A stretch of DNA of 7,459 nt from Actinomycetales bacterium (GTDB lineage Bacteria > Actinomycetota > Actinomycetes > Actinomycetales > Cellulomonadaceae), in contig JAATES010000336.1 of the NCBI GenBank assembly GCA_015655615.1, positions 1 to 7,459 on the forward strand, given 5' to 3'. Made by a program: the position numbers and the translations under genes. Below, one piece after another: positions 1-5,650 of this stretch (position 1 is the stretch's first letter; each line of letters begins with the position of its first letter). Under the pieces are notes generated by a model, which did no database searches, was not told the origin of the DNA, and was given only the letters and a program-made list of their open reading frames with translations.

Positions 1-1023
1 GCTGGGACTTATGTGGATGACACCGATGGGTTTGTGTTCGTCTTTGCAGTTGGTGCTCCGTTATATGTTTCGAGTTGGGCCAACGTTCCTTCGGGAACAC
101 CTGTGAGGGTCGACCGCGCTGCGATTACGAACGCTGGGAGTGCAGGAAAGTGGAGTCACGCTCGTCAGTACCCTCGCGACGGAACAGTGGTAAATACTCG
201 ACCCGATGTCTACATTTTCGCTGGCGGGGCCGCGTTGCAGGTGACTACTGCGGCAGCAAAGGCCGTCTTGCTAAAGAATCGTGCGATCACGTTCATAGAC
301 AAGATTGCATTGGCAAATTCCGGTCGCACAGGAAAATGGAGCCACATTCGTACCAAACCCATTGATGGGACAGTCATCAAGGGCTTCAGCTCGGGGTCAT
401 ATTTCTTGTTCTCGGGTGGTGACTGCATTCGTACCACAACGTACAGTTCGATAGTTGTGGACGAAACGCCACTGGTGTGCCCCTCCCCGGTGAGAGCTAC
501 AGTGCCGGTGATCGCGGGGAGACCGCGAGTCGGAACCAAGTTGACCGTCTCTGCGGGTGGGTGGAGGCCGTCTCCGGTGAAGTTCGCATATCAGTGGTTC
601 CGTGACGGAGCAACGATCAAGGGTGCCACTGGCTCCGCCTACACTCCGGTAGTTGCCGACGAGGGAAGGAGGCTAGTGGTTAAGGTAACCGGCCTTAAAG
701 CGGGCTACTCAAGCGTGTCGCGGGTCTCGGCTGTCACTGCCCCGGTATCGAAGGGTTTGTTCTCGTCGCCGAATTTCAATGTCAAAGGGAAGCTGAGAGT
801 GGGGCATCGGCTGAAGGCAAGATTGACCCACTCAACTCCGGCTAGAGCCTTGGTGAAATACCAGTGGTACCGGGGAAAGAAGGCGATCAAAGGCGCGACG
901 AAGGCCACGTACAAGCTCTCGACGAAGGCGAAGGGCAAGAAGATCAAGGTCCGGGTGACCATTTCCCTACCGGGCTACACCACCGTGTCGAAAATGTCGA
1001 AGGCAACCAAGAAGGTGCGATAG
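1..1023 (+). CDS. Repeat-containing surface or secreted protein, C-terminal part (5' end outside window)
   Basis: The frame is open to the left edge, so this is the C-terminal part of a longer protein; the GTG at 13 is only an internal codon and is used here for numbering. Two full copies and one partial copy of a repeat of about 60 residues come first: FAVGAPLYVS (res 11-20), FAGGAALQVT (69-78) and FSGGDC (133-138), with GKWSH followed by P.DGTV at 45-60 and 107-122. The last copy has Cys138 and Cys156, possibly a disulfide. Two Ig-like modules follow, about 164-247 and 250-336, each with the YQW.R signature (193, 283), a KGAT turn and a GY..VS end strand. Such repeats occur in actinobacterial cell-surface proteins, so a role in adhesion or wall binding is likely but inferred. 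No sortase motif or membrane anchor is present; the tail is very basic (KMSKATKKVR). Third codon positions are less GC-rich than in the genes to the right. Confidence 0.85.
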   Translation, partial: AGTYVDDTDGFVFVFAVGAPLYVSSWANVPSGTPVRVDRAAITNAGSAGKWSHARQYPRDGTVVNTRPDVYIFAGGAALQVTTAAAKAVLLKNRAITFIDKIALANSGRTGKWSHIRTKPIDGTVIKGFSSGSYFLFSGGDCIRTTTYSSIVVDETPLVCPSPVRATVPVIAGRPRVGTKLTVSAGGWRPSPVKFAYQWFRDGATIKGATGSAYTPVVADEGRRLVVKVTGLKAGYSSVSRVSAVTAPVSKGLFSSPNFNVKGKLRVGHRLKARLTHSTPARALVKYQWYRGKKAIKGATKATYKLSTKAKGKKIKVRVTISLPGYTTVSKMSKATKKVR

Positions 1024-1028
1024 GAATG

Positions 1029-1052
1029 CTCGGCGCGGCGCGCGGCGCCGAG
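1029..1052. terminator. GC-rich hairpin after the repeat-protein gene
   Basis: A perfect 8-bp inverted repeat (CTCGGCGC at 1029-1036, GCGCCGAG at 1045-1052) with an 8-nt GC loop begins 6 nt after the stop codon at 1021-1023. The place and stem fit a transcription terminator, but no T-run follows on either strand. The same bases also lie within the minus-strand coding remnant, so the palindrome may be chance in GC-rich DNA. Confidence 0.4.
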
Positions 1053-1084
1053 AACAATCGGCCCAGCGCCTTGATCCCCAGCGC

Positions 1085-1110
1085 GTCGGTACGCACCGTC
1101 GATACGCACC
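1085..1110. repeat. 13-bp tandem duplication
   Basis: Two adjacent 13-bp units, GTCGGTACGCACC at 1085-1097 and GTCGATACGCACC at 1098-1110, differ at one base. Since 13 is not a multiple of 3, the duplication shifts the minus-strand reading frame. Removing one unit joins DTTVR directly to TDALGIKALGRLF, which suggests that the duplication is what broke this part of the gene. Confidence 0.75.
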
Positions 1111-1588
1111 GTAGTGTCGTTCACCTCCAGGAAGGCCTCGAGCTTCGGCGCGGTGCCGATCGAACGCACGACCACGCGGGTTCCGTCGGCGCCGAGCAGC
1201 ACCACGCCCGGCGGCGACGGCAGCTCGCCCAGCAGCGCGCCCAGGCGGTCGCCCTGCAGCCGGCGCCATCGTGGCGGCTCGAAGAAAAATAGCGATTCCG
1301 AAGTCGAAGCGGGTGTCGAACGAGGGCACCGTCAGATCGTTCCCGACGATCAGCCCACCGGTGGCGATCATGCCCGTGAGGTCCGGTGCTGCACGGCACT
1401 GCTCGGACTGTTCTTCCTGCACCAGCCCCAGTGGGCAGCACGTCTGGGCACCGGTGGAGTATCACCGCCACCCGTTCGAAAGGGTCCGAGCAGAGGCTGC
1501 CGAGCTTACGAGCGCGAAGGGATTCTGCCGCGCGAGATATCGGCGCGCGGTCCGCATCCGTGGGCGTTGCCCCAACACGGCCGCTGCG

Positions 1589-1783
1589 CTCAAATTCCAT
1601 GACCTTGTGACGATGTCTGCGCTGGTTCGCGTCTCCATGCGGGGAAGACAATAGCGAGGCGGAGTCGCTGGCGGGAGTCCCGACGTCGGTGTTCACCACC
1701 TTCCGCTGCAGCAGCGCGAAGAAGGACTCCATCCCGGCACTGCCGCCGAAGGACCCGGTCCGGCCGATCGCCGCACAGGCTGG
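1589..1783 (-). pseudogene. IS3-family transposase (OrfB) C-terminal remnant
   Basis: On the minus strand IGRTGSFGGSAGMESFFALL followed by QRKVVNT (1770 down to about 1690) matches the end of the DDE integrase domain in IS3-family OrfB proteins, where SMGR.G...DNA.MESFFALLQ.NVL is typical and the E of MESFF is the catalytic glutamate. The matching continues in a second frame as SRQRLRLAIV (family: R.ELR.AIV.WIE). A third frame carries METRT, and the first frame resumes with NQRRHRHKVMEFE (family: YNRRRRH...L.P.EFE). At least two or three frame changes and the loss of the DNA pair show that it is dead. No upstream OrfB or OrfA and no terminal inverted repeats were found, so only the tail remains. 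Confidence 0.7.
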
Positions 1784-2208
1784 GGTGGGCAAGGGTGCAG
1801 TGTTCCTGTACCGACCTTTCAAGTCCCGACCGCGCCAGGCGGTCGTCCCACTCGAAACAGCGCACTTGCTAGGCGAGCTTTCGGAGGCACTTCGCCTGGG
1901 CTCGGTGGCGCTGACACTGACTGCGATCCTCAGCCCGGCGATCACGGAGACGGTCATGAATCCGCCGAGCTCGCCGAGCTCGCCGGCCGACTTCACTCGG
2001 GAACTGGAACGCCGCCTGCAAGCGGTGATCGAGGCCAACGAGGAACTGCATAGCCGCCAAGGATCCGCTGTGGTCCGATAGCCCGCCCTTCGCACCGAAC
2101 CGATCGACCACCTACTATCGAAAGGCAGAAAGGGCACTGACCGGGGCTGGCCAGCATTGCCCCGCGCCGAAAGACACACCATCCAACGAACCCGGGAAGA
2201 GGCCTCAC
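1784..2208. other. Intergenic stretch without a supported gene
   Basis: No open frame here has both a start with a ribosome binding site and a recognisable protein. A plus-strand open stretch to 2081 (ending DFTRELERRLQAVIEANEEL and a few more residues) is helix-like but overlaps the IS3 remnant on the other strand at its start and has no convincing start. A 9-bp tandem repeat, GCCGAGCTC, lies at 1964-1972 and 1973-1981. The last part presumably holds the promoter of the gene starting at 2209, but I see no clear -35/-10 pair. Confidence 0.5.
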
Positions 2209-2670
2209 ATGAACTCGGTCACATTCCAGATCCTCCTGTGGGGAGTCACCGGCCTGCTGTTGGCATTCCTCTGCATCGGGTGGTGGCGTCAGGATGTGCG
2301 CGAGCGACGCGAGGCGGAGTTGGGGCGACGATGGAGGAATGCCACGACCTGGAATGCGGACCCCTCGGCCAGGGTCGTGCGGGTCTCCCGGCTGGAACCA
2401 GGGGTCGCGTGGCTCGACGACGGTGACACCGAAATCTCGGTGGACTTGCCGGACGCCATAGCGAGCTTGGAAGCGGGGTGGTATCTCCATGTCACCGGAT
2501 GGATGCCAGCTCGGCGTGCCACGAGGAAGGGCCAGACTGTGACGCTCAGCACCGCGAACGTGAGAGACGCCTTTCCTCCCCACACCCCCGCACTCAACGA
2601 CCGTCTCACGGGCATGGGAGATCGGAAACCGGGATTCGTCAGCCGCCTGCTCCGGCTCAGGGGACTCTAG
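2209..2670 (+). CDS. Small single-pass membrane-anchored protein, unknown function
   Basis: This 153-residue protein starts at ATG 2209, with the purine-rich GGGAAGAGG (2194-2202) 6 nt upstream as ribosome binding site. Residues 5-26 (TFQILLWGVTGLLLAFLCIG and neighbours) form one transmembrane helix, followed by a charged segment (RQDVRERREAELGRRW). The N-in or N-out topology is unclear; the basic segment after the helix favours a cytoplasmic C-terminal part. The remaining 110 residues alternate hydrophobic and polar residues in short strands (ARVVRVSRLEPGVAWLDDGD, TEISVDLPDAIASLEAGWYL, KGQTVTLSTANVRD), suggesting a small beta-rich, perhaps barrel-like domain. I do not recognise the family. 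It is flanked by IS debris on the left and a convergent minus-strand unit on the right, so it appears to be transcribed alone. Codon use is typical of an actinobacterium, which supports a real gene. Confidence 0.75.
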   Translation: MNSVTFQILLWGVTGLLLAFLCIGWWRQDVRERREAELGRRWRNATTWNADPSARVVRVSRLEPGVAWLDDGDTEISVDLPDAIASLEAGWYLHVTGWMPARRATRKGQTVTLSTANVRDAFPPHTPALNDRLTGMGDRKPGFVSRLLRLRGL

Positions 2671-2845
2671 ACGTCTTGGCAGAGCGATCTTCAGACGAGA
2701 GAAGGCCGGAGGCCCGGGCCGAACGCCGGCACACTCGATTGCAGAGGATCTCGATGCAGTCGATGGGTGCGTTCACACACTCGGCCCTGATCCTCCGCTC
2801 CGTCCGGTGGGCCAGTTCGATCTGCGTCCGTAGCTCACGGCGCAT
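2657..2845 (-). CDS. Possible small Cys-rich protein downstream of the first LLM gene
   Basis: This 62-residue ORF starts at ATG 2845-2843, separated by only 3 nt from the stop codon of the LLM gene (2851-2849). AGGGA within the end of that gene lies a suitable distance upstream and could act as ribosome binding site, so translational coupling is plausible. The N-terminal half is a charged amphipathic helix (MRRELRTQIELAHRTERRIR), followed by four cysteines at residues 23, 30, 35 and 39, an arrangement that could bind a metal. The last third is low-complexity and overlaps the 3' end of the gene at 2209-2670 on the other strand by 14 nt. I know of no family match. It could equally be a chance ORF or the remains of a longer gene. 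Confidence 0.35.
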   Translation of the reverse strand: MRRELRTQIELAHRTERRIRAECVNAPIDCIEILCNRVCRRSARASGLLSSEDRSAKTSRVP

Positions 2846-2848
2846 GGG

Positions 2849-3850
2849 CTAGATGTCCCTGAGGGCATCTGCGATGAGGGCGCGGGAGCGTTGTCTGAGG
2901 TCGATGTCGACGATCATCTCCTGGATCACGATCTCGTCGATGTCGAATTCGCGGACCAGCGGTGTGATCTGCTGTCTCAGAGATGTCACGGTGCCGGAGA
3001 TCTGCGCGGGGATGATGCCGTTGTCGATCTGGCTGGTCCGGTTCTTGTCCTCCATGTCGAGCTCGGTGCGAGCTTGAGCGAGGGTGGGCATCGGCCGGTC
3101 TTTCCCGAAAGCGCGGAGCGCTCGGGCTGGCCAGGTGAGCTCGTGGGCGAGCTTCTCGTCGTCAGCGGCGACGATGTTGAGTCCGAGGACGACTCTGGGC
3201 GCTCCAGATCCGAACGGTGTGGGGGTGAAGCTGTCACGGTAGCGCTGCAACGCGGGGTGGATCATGGCCGGGTTGATGTGGCCGCCGAAGGAGTACCCGA
3301 GTCCCAGCCCACCCGCGAGGCCGGCACTGTTGCCGGAAGACCCGAGAAGCCAGATATCCGGCTTGCCAGGAACTCCCGCCGTCAGGTCGATCGATGCGAA
3401 GGGATGGTCGGAGCTGAAGGCATTGTGCACAAAGCCGACGAGCTCTTGCACCTGTTCCTCGAAATCATTCACCGGCTCAGTGCGCCGATCGCGACGGAGC
3501 GCGTAATCGACGACCGGGCCTCCCGTCGAGCGGCCCACGCCCAGATCGACTCGCCCCGGGGCGAGCGACTCGAGCATCATGAATCGCTCGGCCACGCTGA
3601 GCGGGCTGTAGTGGTTCAGGAGCACCGCTCCCGATCCGATCCGAATCGTGGATGTGCGCCCCGCGGCGGCGGCGATCAGTGGAACGGGGTCGTGTGAGGC
3701 GTAGCTGAGCGCTCCGGGGTGTTCCCCGTACCAGATCCGGTGGTATCCGGTGCGTTCTGCATCTTCGGCTGCGAGCAATGCCTGCTCCACGGCGGCGCTC
3801 CTGCCTTGCCCGGCGGCCATGGGGGCGAGCTCGACGACTGAGTACCTCAT
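2849..3850 (-). CDS. LLM class flavin-dependent oxidoreductase (luciferase-like monooxygenase), copy 1
   Basis: This 333-residue protein has the full length of the single-domain bacterial luciferase-like family (LuxA/MsnO8-type, luciferase family oxidoreductase group 1). Such enzymes use reduced flavin, probably FMNH2 from a partner reductase, and O2 to oxidise a small organic substrate in the cytoplasm. Family marks are W40 to EHPG (43-46), GRTSTIRIGSGAVLLNHYSP (64-83), AERF (87-90), GRVDLGVGR (99-107) and WLLGSSG (167-173). No gap or broken motif is seen. The ATG at 3850 has GGAG (complement of 3861-3864) 10 nt upstream. The gene lies 117 bp downstream of tetR on the same strand, with its own operator-like palindrome and a hairpin between them, so it probably has its own promoter. 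About half of the residues match the paralogue at 4640-5650 by eye. The substrate cannot be inferred. Confidence 0.93.
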   Translation of the reverse strand: MRYSVVELAPMAAGQGRSAAVEQALLAAEDAERTGYHRIWYGEHPGALSYASHDPVPLIAAAAGRTSTIRIGSGAVLLNHYSPLSVAERFMMLESLAPGRVDLGVGRSTGGPVVDYALRRDRRTEPVNDFEEQVQELVGFVHNAFSSDHPFASIDLTAGVPGKPDIWLLGSSGNSAGLAGGLGLGYSFGGHINPAMIHPALQRYRDSFTPTPFGSGAPRVVLGLNIVAADDEKLAHELTWPARALRAFGKDRPMPTLAQARTELDMEDKNRTSQIDNGIIPAQISGTVTSLRQQITPLVREFDIDEIVIQEMIVDIDLRQRSRALIADALRDI

Positions 3851-3857
3851 ACGCGCA

Positions 3858-3865
3858 TTTCTCCG
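3858..3865 (-). promoter_or_regulatory. Ribosome binding site of LLM copy 1, shared leader
   Basis: Read on the minus strand this is CGGAGAAA, whose GGAG lies 10 nt before ATG 3850. The same octamer stands at 4628-4635 before the second LLM gene, which shows that the leaders are related as well as the proteins. Confidence 0.6.
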
Positions 3866-3877
3866 AATCCTCGACCT

Positions 3878-3900
3878 TAAGTGGCGTGGGCCACCGTTTA
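3878..3900 (-). promoter_or_regulatory. Operator-like palindrome upstream of LLM copy 1 (probable TetR site)
   Basis: Read on the minus strand the 23-mer begins TAAACGGTG and ends CGCCACTTA, with half-sites fitting TAAnYGGYG in inverted orientation. It matches the site at 4575-4597 at 17 of 23 positions, the differences lying mainly in the centre. On the minus strand a -10-like TAGATT (complement of 3906-3911) sits 5 nt upstream, so a protein bound here would cover the likely transcription start. That the neighbouring TetR protein binds is inferred from the repeated palindrome and gene order. Confidence 0.65.
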
Positions 3901-3913
3901 GTACGAATCTACA

Positions 3914-3959
3914 CCCCCTTCGATCCGCCCCGCTGTAGCGACGGCACGGATCGAGGGGG
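3914..3959 (-). terminator. Hairpin between tetR and LLM copy 1
   Basis: An inverted repeat pairs CCCCCTTCGATCCG (3914-3927) with CGGATCGAGGGGG (3947-3959): 13 bp with one bulged T. The 19-nt loop contains its own 4-bp stem (CGCT/AGCG, 3931-3940). It starts 8 nt past the tetR stop codon in the direction of tetR transcription. It is strong enough for a terminator, but the bases after it (TGTAGATT on the minus strand) are only partly T-rich. It would separate tetR from the downstream LLM gene, which fits that gene having its own operator. Confidence 0.55.
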
Positions 3960-3967
3960 CGGACGGA

Positions 3968-4522
3968 TCAGAGTCCTTCGGTCGCGATCTGCAGCAGGTG
4001 ATGGGCTGTGGTTACGCGGTCCGACTGCCCCTCGGTCGCGAGGGTGAAACCGAGAACGAGGGCGATCAGATCCCTCGCCTCCACATCGTCCTTCGCCACG
4101 CCCGCCTTCTGTGCCCGTTTCAGAAGCGGCGTTGCGGCATCTTCCAGGATGGTCGCGCAGGAGTTCTCATACAGTGATTCGTTCTCTGCGCCGTTGTAGG
4201 CGAGCGCTGCGGCGAGACCCCGGGCGGCGATGCAGTAGTCGAGAACCTCGCGCAACCACAGAAGGAGCGCACGACGCGGGTCCGGGGCCTCGACCAGTGA
4301 GCGGGCGTAGGTGCTGAGCGCGCTCACCTGTTCGCGTGACACCGCCTCGAGCAGTGCGAACCTTCCCGGGAAATGCCGGCGCACCGTTGCGGAGCCGACC
4401 CCCGCAACGCGCGCAATCTTCTCCAGCGAAGCATCCGCCCCATGTCTGGCGACCTCGGCCTCCGCGACTGCGAGGATGCGTTCGTAGTTGCGGCGCGCAT
4501 CCGCACGCTGAGTCACTGTCAT
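3968..4522 (-). CDS. TetR/AcrR-family transcriptional regulator
   Basis: This 184-residue protein is a normal-length TetR repressor. Residues 12-31 form the first helix (YERILAVAEAEVARHG), and SLEKIARVAGVGSATVRRHF (32-51) is the helix-turn-helix with the typical AGV turn and HF ending. The C-terminal ligand-binding part (LLLWLREVLDYCIAARGLAA and onward) resembles the SbtR-like group of TetR proteins often found in actinobacteria. The ATG at 4522 has GGAGGAG (complement of 4529-4535) 6 nt upstream, a strong ribosome binding site. The gene is divergent from LLM copy 2, and the shared intergenic region holds an operator-like palindrome; LLM copy 1 lies downstream with a second copy. It therefore probably represses both oxidoreductases and itself until an effector binds. 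The effector is unknown and may be a substrate of the enzymes. Confidence 0.92.
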   Translation of the reverse strand: MTVTQRADARRNYERILAVAEAEVARHGADASLEKIARVAGVGSATVRRHFPGRFALLEAVSREQVSALSTYARSLVEAPDPRRALLLWLREVLDYCIAARGLAAALAYNGAENESLYENSCATILEDAATPLLKRAQKAGVAKDDVEARDLIALVLGFTLATEGQSDRVTTAHHLLQIATEGL

Positions 4523-4567
4523 AGCCGGCTCCTCCGATCACCCTCTGGCTGCCTTGTGCTAGCGTAG

Positions 4568-4604
4568 CGGGGACTAAGCGGTGCTACCCGCCATTTAGTC
4601 CCCG
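4568..4604. promoter_or_regulatory. Operator in the tetR / LLM copy 2 divergent region
   Basis: Perfect 10-bp arms, CGGGGACTAA (4568-4577) and TTAGTCCCCG (4595-4604), surround 17 nt. Inside lies the 23-bp core (4575-4597: TAAGCGGTG, five bases, CGCCATTTA) shared with the site at 3878-3900. It is 46 nt upstream of the tetR start and 35 nt upstream of the GTG start of LLM copy 2, so a single bound repressor could block both. I see no convincing -35/-10 pair in either direction. The site being bound by the adjacent TetR protein is inference from position and symmetry. Confidence 0.72.
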
Positions 4605-4627
4605 TACGCGTGATGACGAAGCGAGAT

Positions 4628-4635
4628 CGGAGAAA
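4628..4635 (+). promoter_or_regulatory. Ribosome binding site that decides the LLM copy 2 start
   Basis: CGGAGAAA here places GGAG (4629-4632) 7 nt before GTG 4640. The same octamer precedes LLM copy 1. The earlier in-frame starts, GTG 4610 and ATG 4613, have no purine-rich site and lie almost against the operator (ends 4604). Confidence 0.65.
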
Positions 4636-4639
4636 GACG

Positions 4640-5650
4640 GTGCACTACTCCATCTGCGAGCTGGGGACGGTCACGCCAGGCTCTGACAAGGCTGAGGCCT
4701 CTCGTGCGGCGATCATCGCTGCACAGGATGCCGAAAGGTTCGGGTACCGGCGGTTCTGGTTCGCCGAGCACCCCGGTTCCCGCGGATACCTCTCACAGGA
4801 GTCGGTGCCGCTCATCGCTGCCGCGGCCGGGCGCACGTCTCGGATCCGCCTCGGATCCGGCGCCGCGCTCACCCGACACCACAGCGCGTTCAGCCTCAGT
4901 GAGCGCTTCGCCGTTCTCGAAGCTCTTGCGCCCGGCCGCATCGATCTCGGACTGGGACGATCCAGTGGGACCTTCCCCATCATCGACATCGCCATGCGGC
5001 GGCACCGCAACACGGAACCGCCCGACGACTTCTCCGACTACCTCCGCGAAGTGGTGGGACACCTTCACGGCGCCTTCCCCGTGCAACACCCCTTCGCCTC
5101 CATCCGGCTCACCAATGGACTGGACAGCACCCCATCGATCTGGGTGCTCGGATCCTCCGGATACGCTGCGGCACTCGCGGGAAAGCTCGGCGTCGGCTAC
5201 GCGTTCGGCGCCCAGATCAACCCTGCGCCATTCATCGACGCGCTGCAGGCCTATCGAGAGAACTTCGCCCCGACGCCCTTCGGAACGGGCCGGCCGCAGG
5301 CCATGCTCGCCCTCAATATCGTTGCAGCAGACGATGAGCAACAAGCCCACCGGCTCACCTGGCCTGCCCGCGCGATGCGAGCCAGGGGAGAGGATCGCCC
5401 CATCCCCACTCTCCGCCAAGCTGAATCAGAACTCGGCGTCGCAGAGAAGACAGCCCCCAGCACGGTCGAGGGACTGACCATCCCGTCACACATCTCAGGG
5501 ACCCCCGAGACGCTGAGGCAGCAACTCGAGCCACTCGTTCGCGCCTCGGGTGCGACCGAGATCATCGTTCAGGACATGATCAGCGACCGTGACCTCCAGC
5601 AGCGCTCACGAGAGCTCATCTCTCAGGCACTCGCTCCGATAGCGGCGTAA
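4640..5650 (+). CDS. LLM class flavin-dependent oxidoreductase (luciferase-like monooxygenase), copy 2
   Basis: This is a paralogue of the gene at 2849-3850 and is likewise complete (336 residues from GTG 4640). The start is chosen because HYSICELG aligns with RYSVVELA at the start of copy 1 and because of the ribosome binding site just upstream; a longer version from GTG 4610 would add MMTKRDRRKT, which has no counterpart. Motifs correspond: EHPG (43-46), GRTSRIRLGSGAAL (64-77), SERF, GRIDLGLGR, HPFASI.LT, WVLGSSG (about 168-174) and LNIVAADDE. It should be a flavin-dependent monooxygenase needing reduced FMN from elsewhere, as no reductase lies in the window. Differences from copy 1 are clustered near the loop that usually shapes the substrate site (GALLTRHHSAF-like segment versus LLNHYSP) and in the middle of the C-terminal half, so the two may prefer different substrates or form a heterodimer; both ideas are inference. 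Confidence 0.93.
   Translation: MHYSICELGTVTPGSDKAEASRAAIIAAQDAERFGYRRFWFAEHPGSRGYLSQESVPLIAAAAGRTSRIRLGSGAALTRHHSAFSLSERFAVLEALAPGRIDLGLGRSSGTFPIIDIAMRRHRNTEPPDDFSDYLREVVGHLHGAFPVQHPFASIRLTNGLDSTPSIWVLGSSGYAAALAGKLGVGYAFGAQINPAPFIDALQAYRENFAPTPFGTGRPQAMLALNIVAADDEQQAHRLTWPARAMRARGEDRPIPTLRQAESELGVAEKTAPSTVEGLTIPSHISGTPETLRQQLEPLVRASGATEIIVQDMISDRDLQQRSRELISQALAPIAA

Larger units (their letters stand above)
1029..1500 (-). pseudogene. Broken minus-strand coding remnant, function not recognised
   Basis: A protein-like reading can be pieced together only by changing frame. One frame gives TGMIATGGLIVGNDLTVPSF and then FDFGIAIF (about 1380-1285). The reading continues in another frame as FEPPRWRRLQGDRLGALLGE, then PPGVVLLGADGTRVVVRSIG and APKLEAFLEVNDTTVR (about 1285-1105). 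After a 13-bp tandem duplication (1085-1110) it moves to a third frame, TDALGIKALGRLF (about 1095-1055). The composition (alternating hydrophobic runs, few Cys or Arg-rich stretches) is coding-like, whereas the out-of-frame continuations are Arg-rich nonsense. Further upstream LRARKLGSLCSDPFERVAVI (about 1530-1465, yet another frame) may be part of the same gene. I do not recognise the family. At least two frame breaks make an intact product unlikely, unless the A-run break is a sequencing error. Confidence 0.45.

Noticed and set aside
1760..1830. TetR-like helix-turn-helix on the plus strand (PIAAQAGVGKGAVFLYRPFK)
   Set aside because: The resemblance covers only about 20 residues, there is no matching first helix upstream, and the opposite strand carries the IS3 match, which is longer and more specific. 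It may be chance or a scrap of a dead regulator, not enough for a feature.
1689..2081. Plus-strand open frame of 130 codons
   Set aside because: No ribosome binding site before its start, strong overlap with the IS3 remnant, and no recognisable domain.
1121..2182. Long minus-strand open frame of 353 codons across the decayed region
   Set aside because: Its translation is Arg- and Ser-rich nonsense over most of its length. It only borrows short true segments (MESFFALLQRK, SDPFERVAVILHR) from decayed genes in passing. Long chance frames are expected in high-GC DNA.
2891..3697. Plus-strand open frame of 268 codons opposite LLM copy 1
   Set aside because: It is the complement shadow of a gene with complete LLM motifs; its own translation shows no domain.
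4554..4582. Possible sigma70 promoter starting with TTGTGC before LLM copy 2
   Set aside because: No -10 element at a 16-18 nt spacing, so I do not claim a promoter there.
4704..5477. Plus-strand open frame of 257 codons within LLM copy 2
   Set aside because: Ser/Pro/Arg-rich shadow frame of the LLM gene, a common GC-rich artefact.
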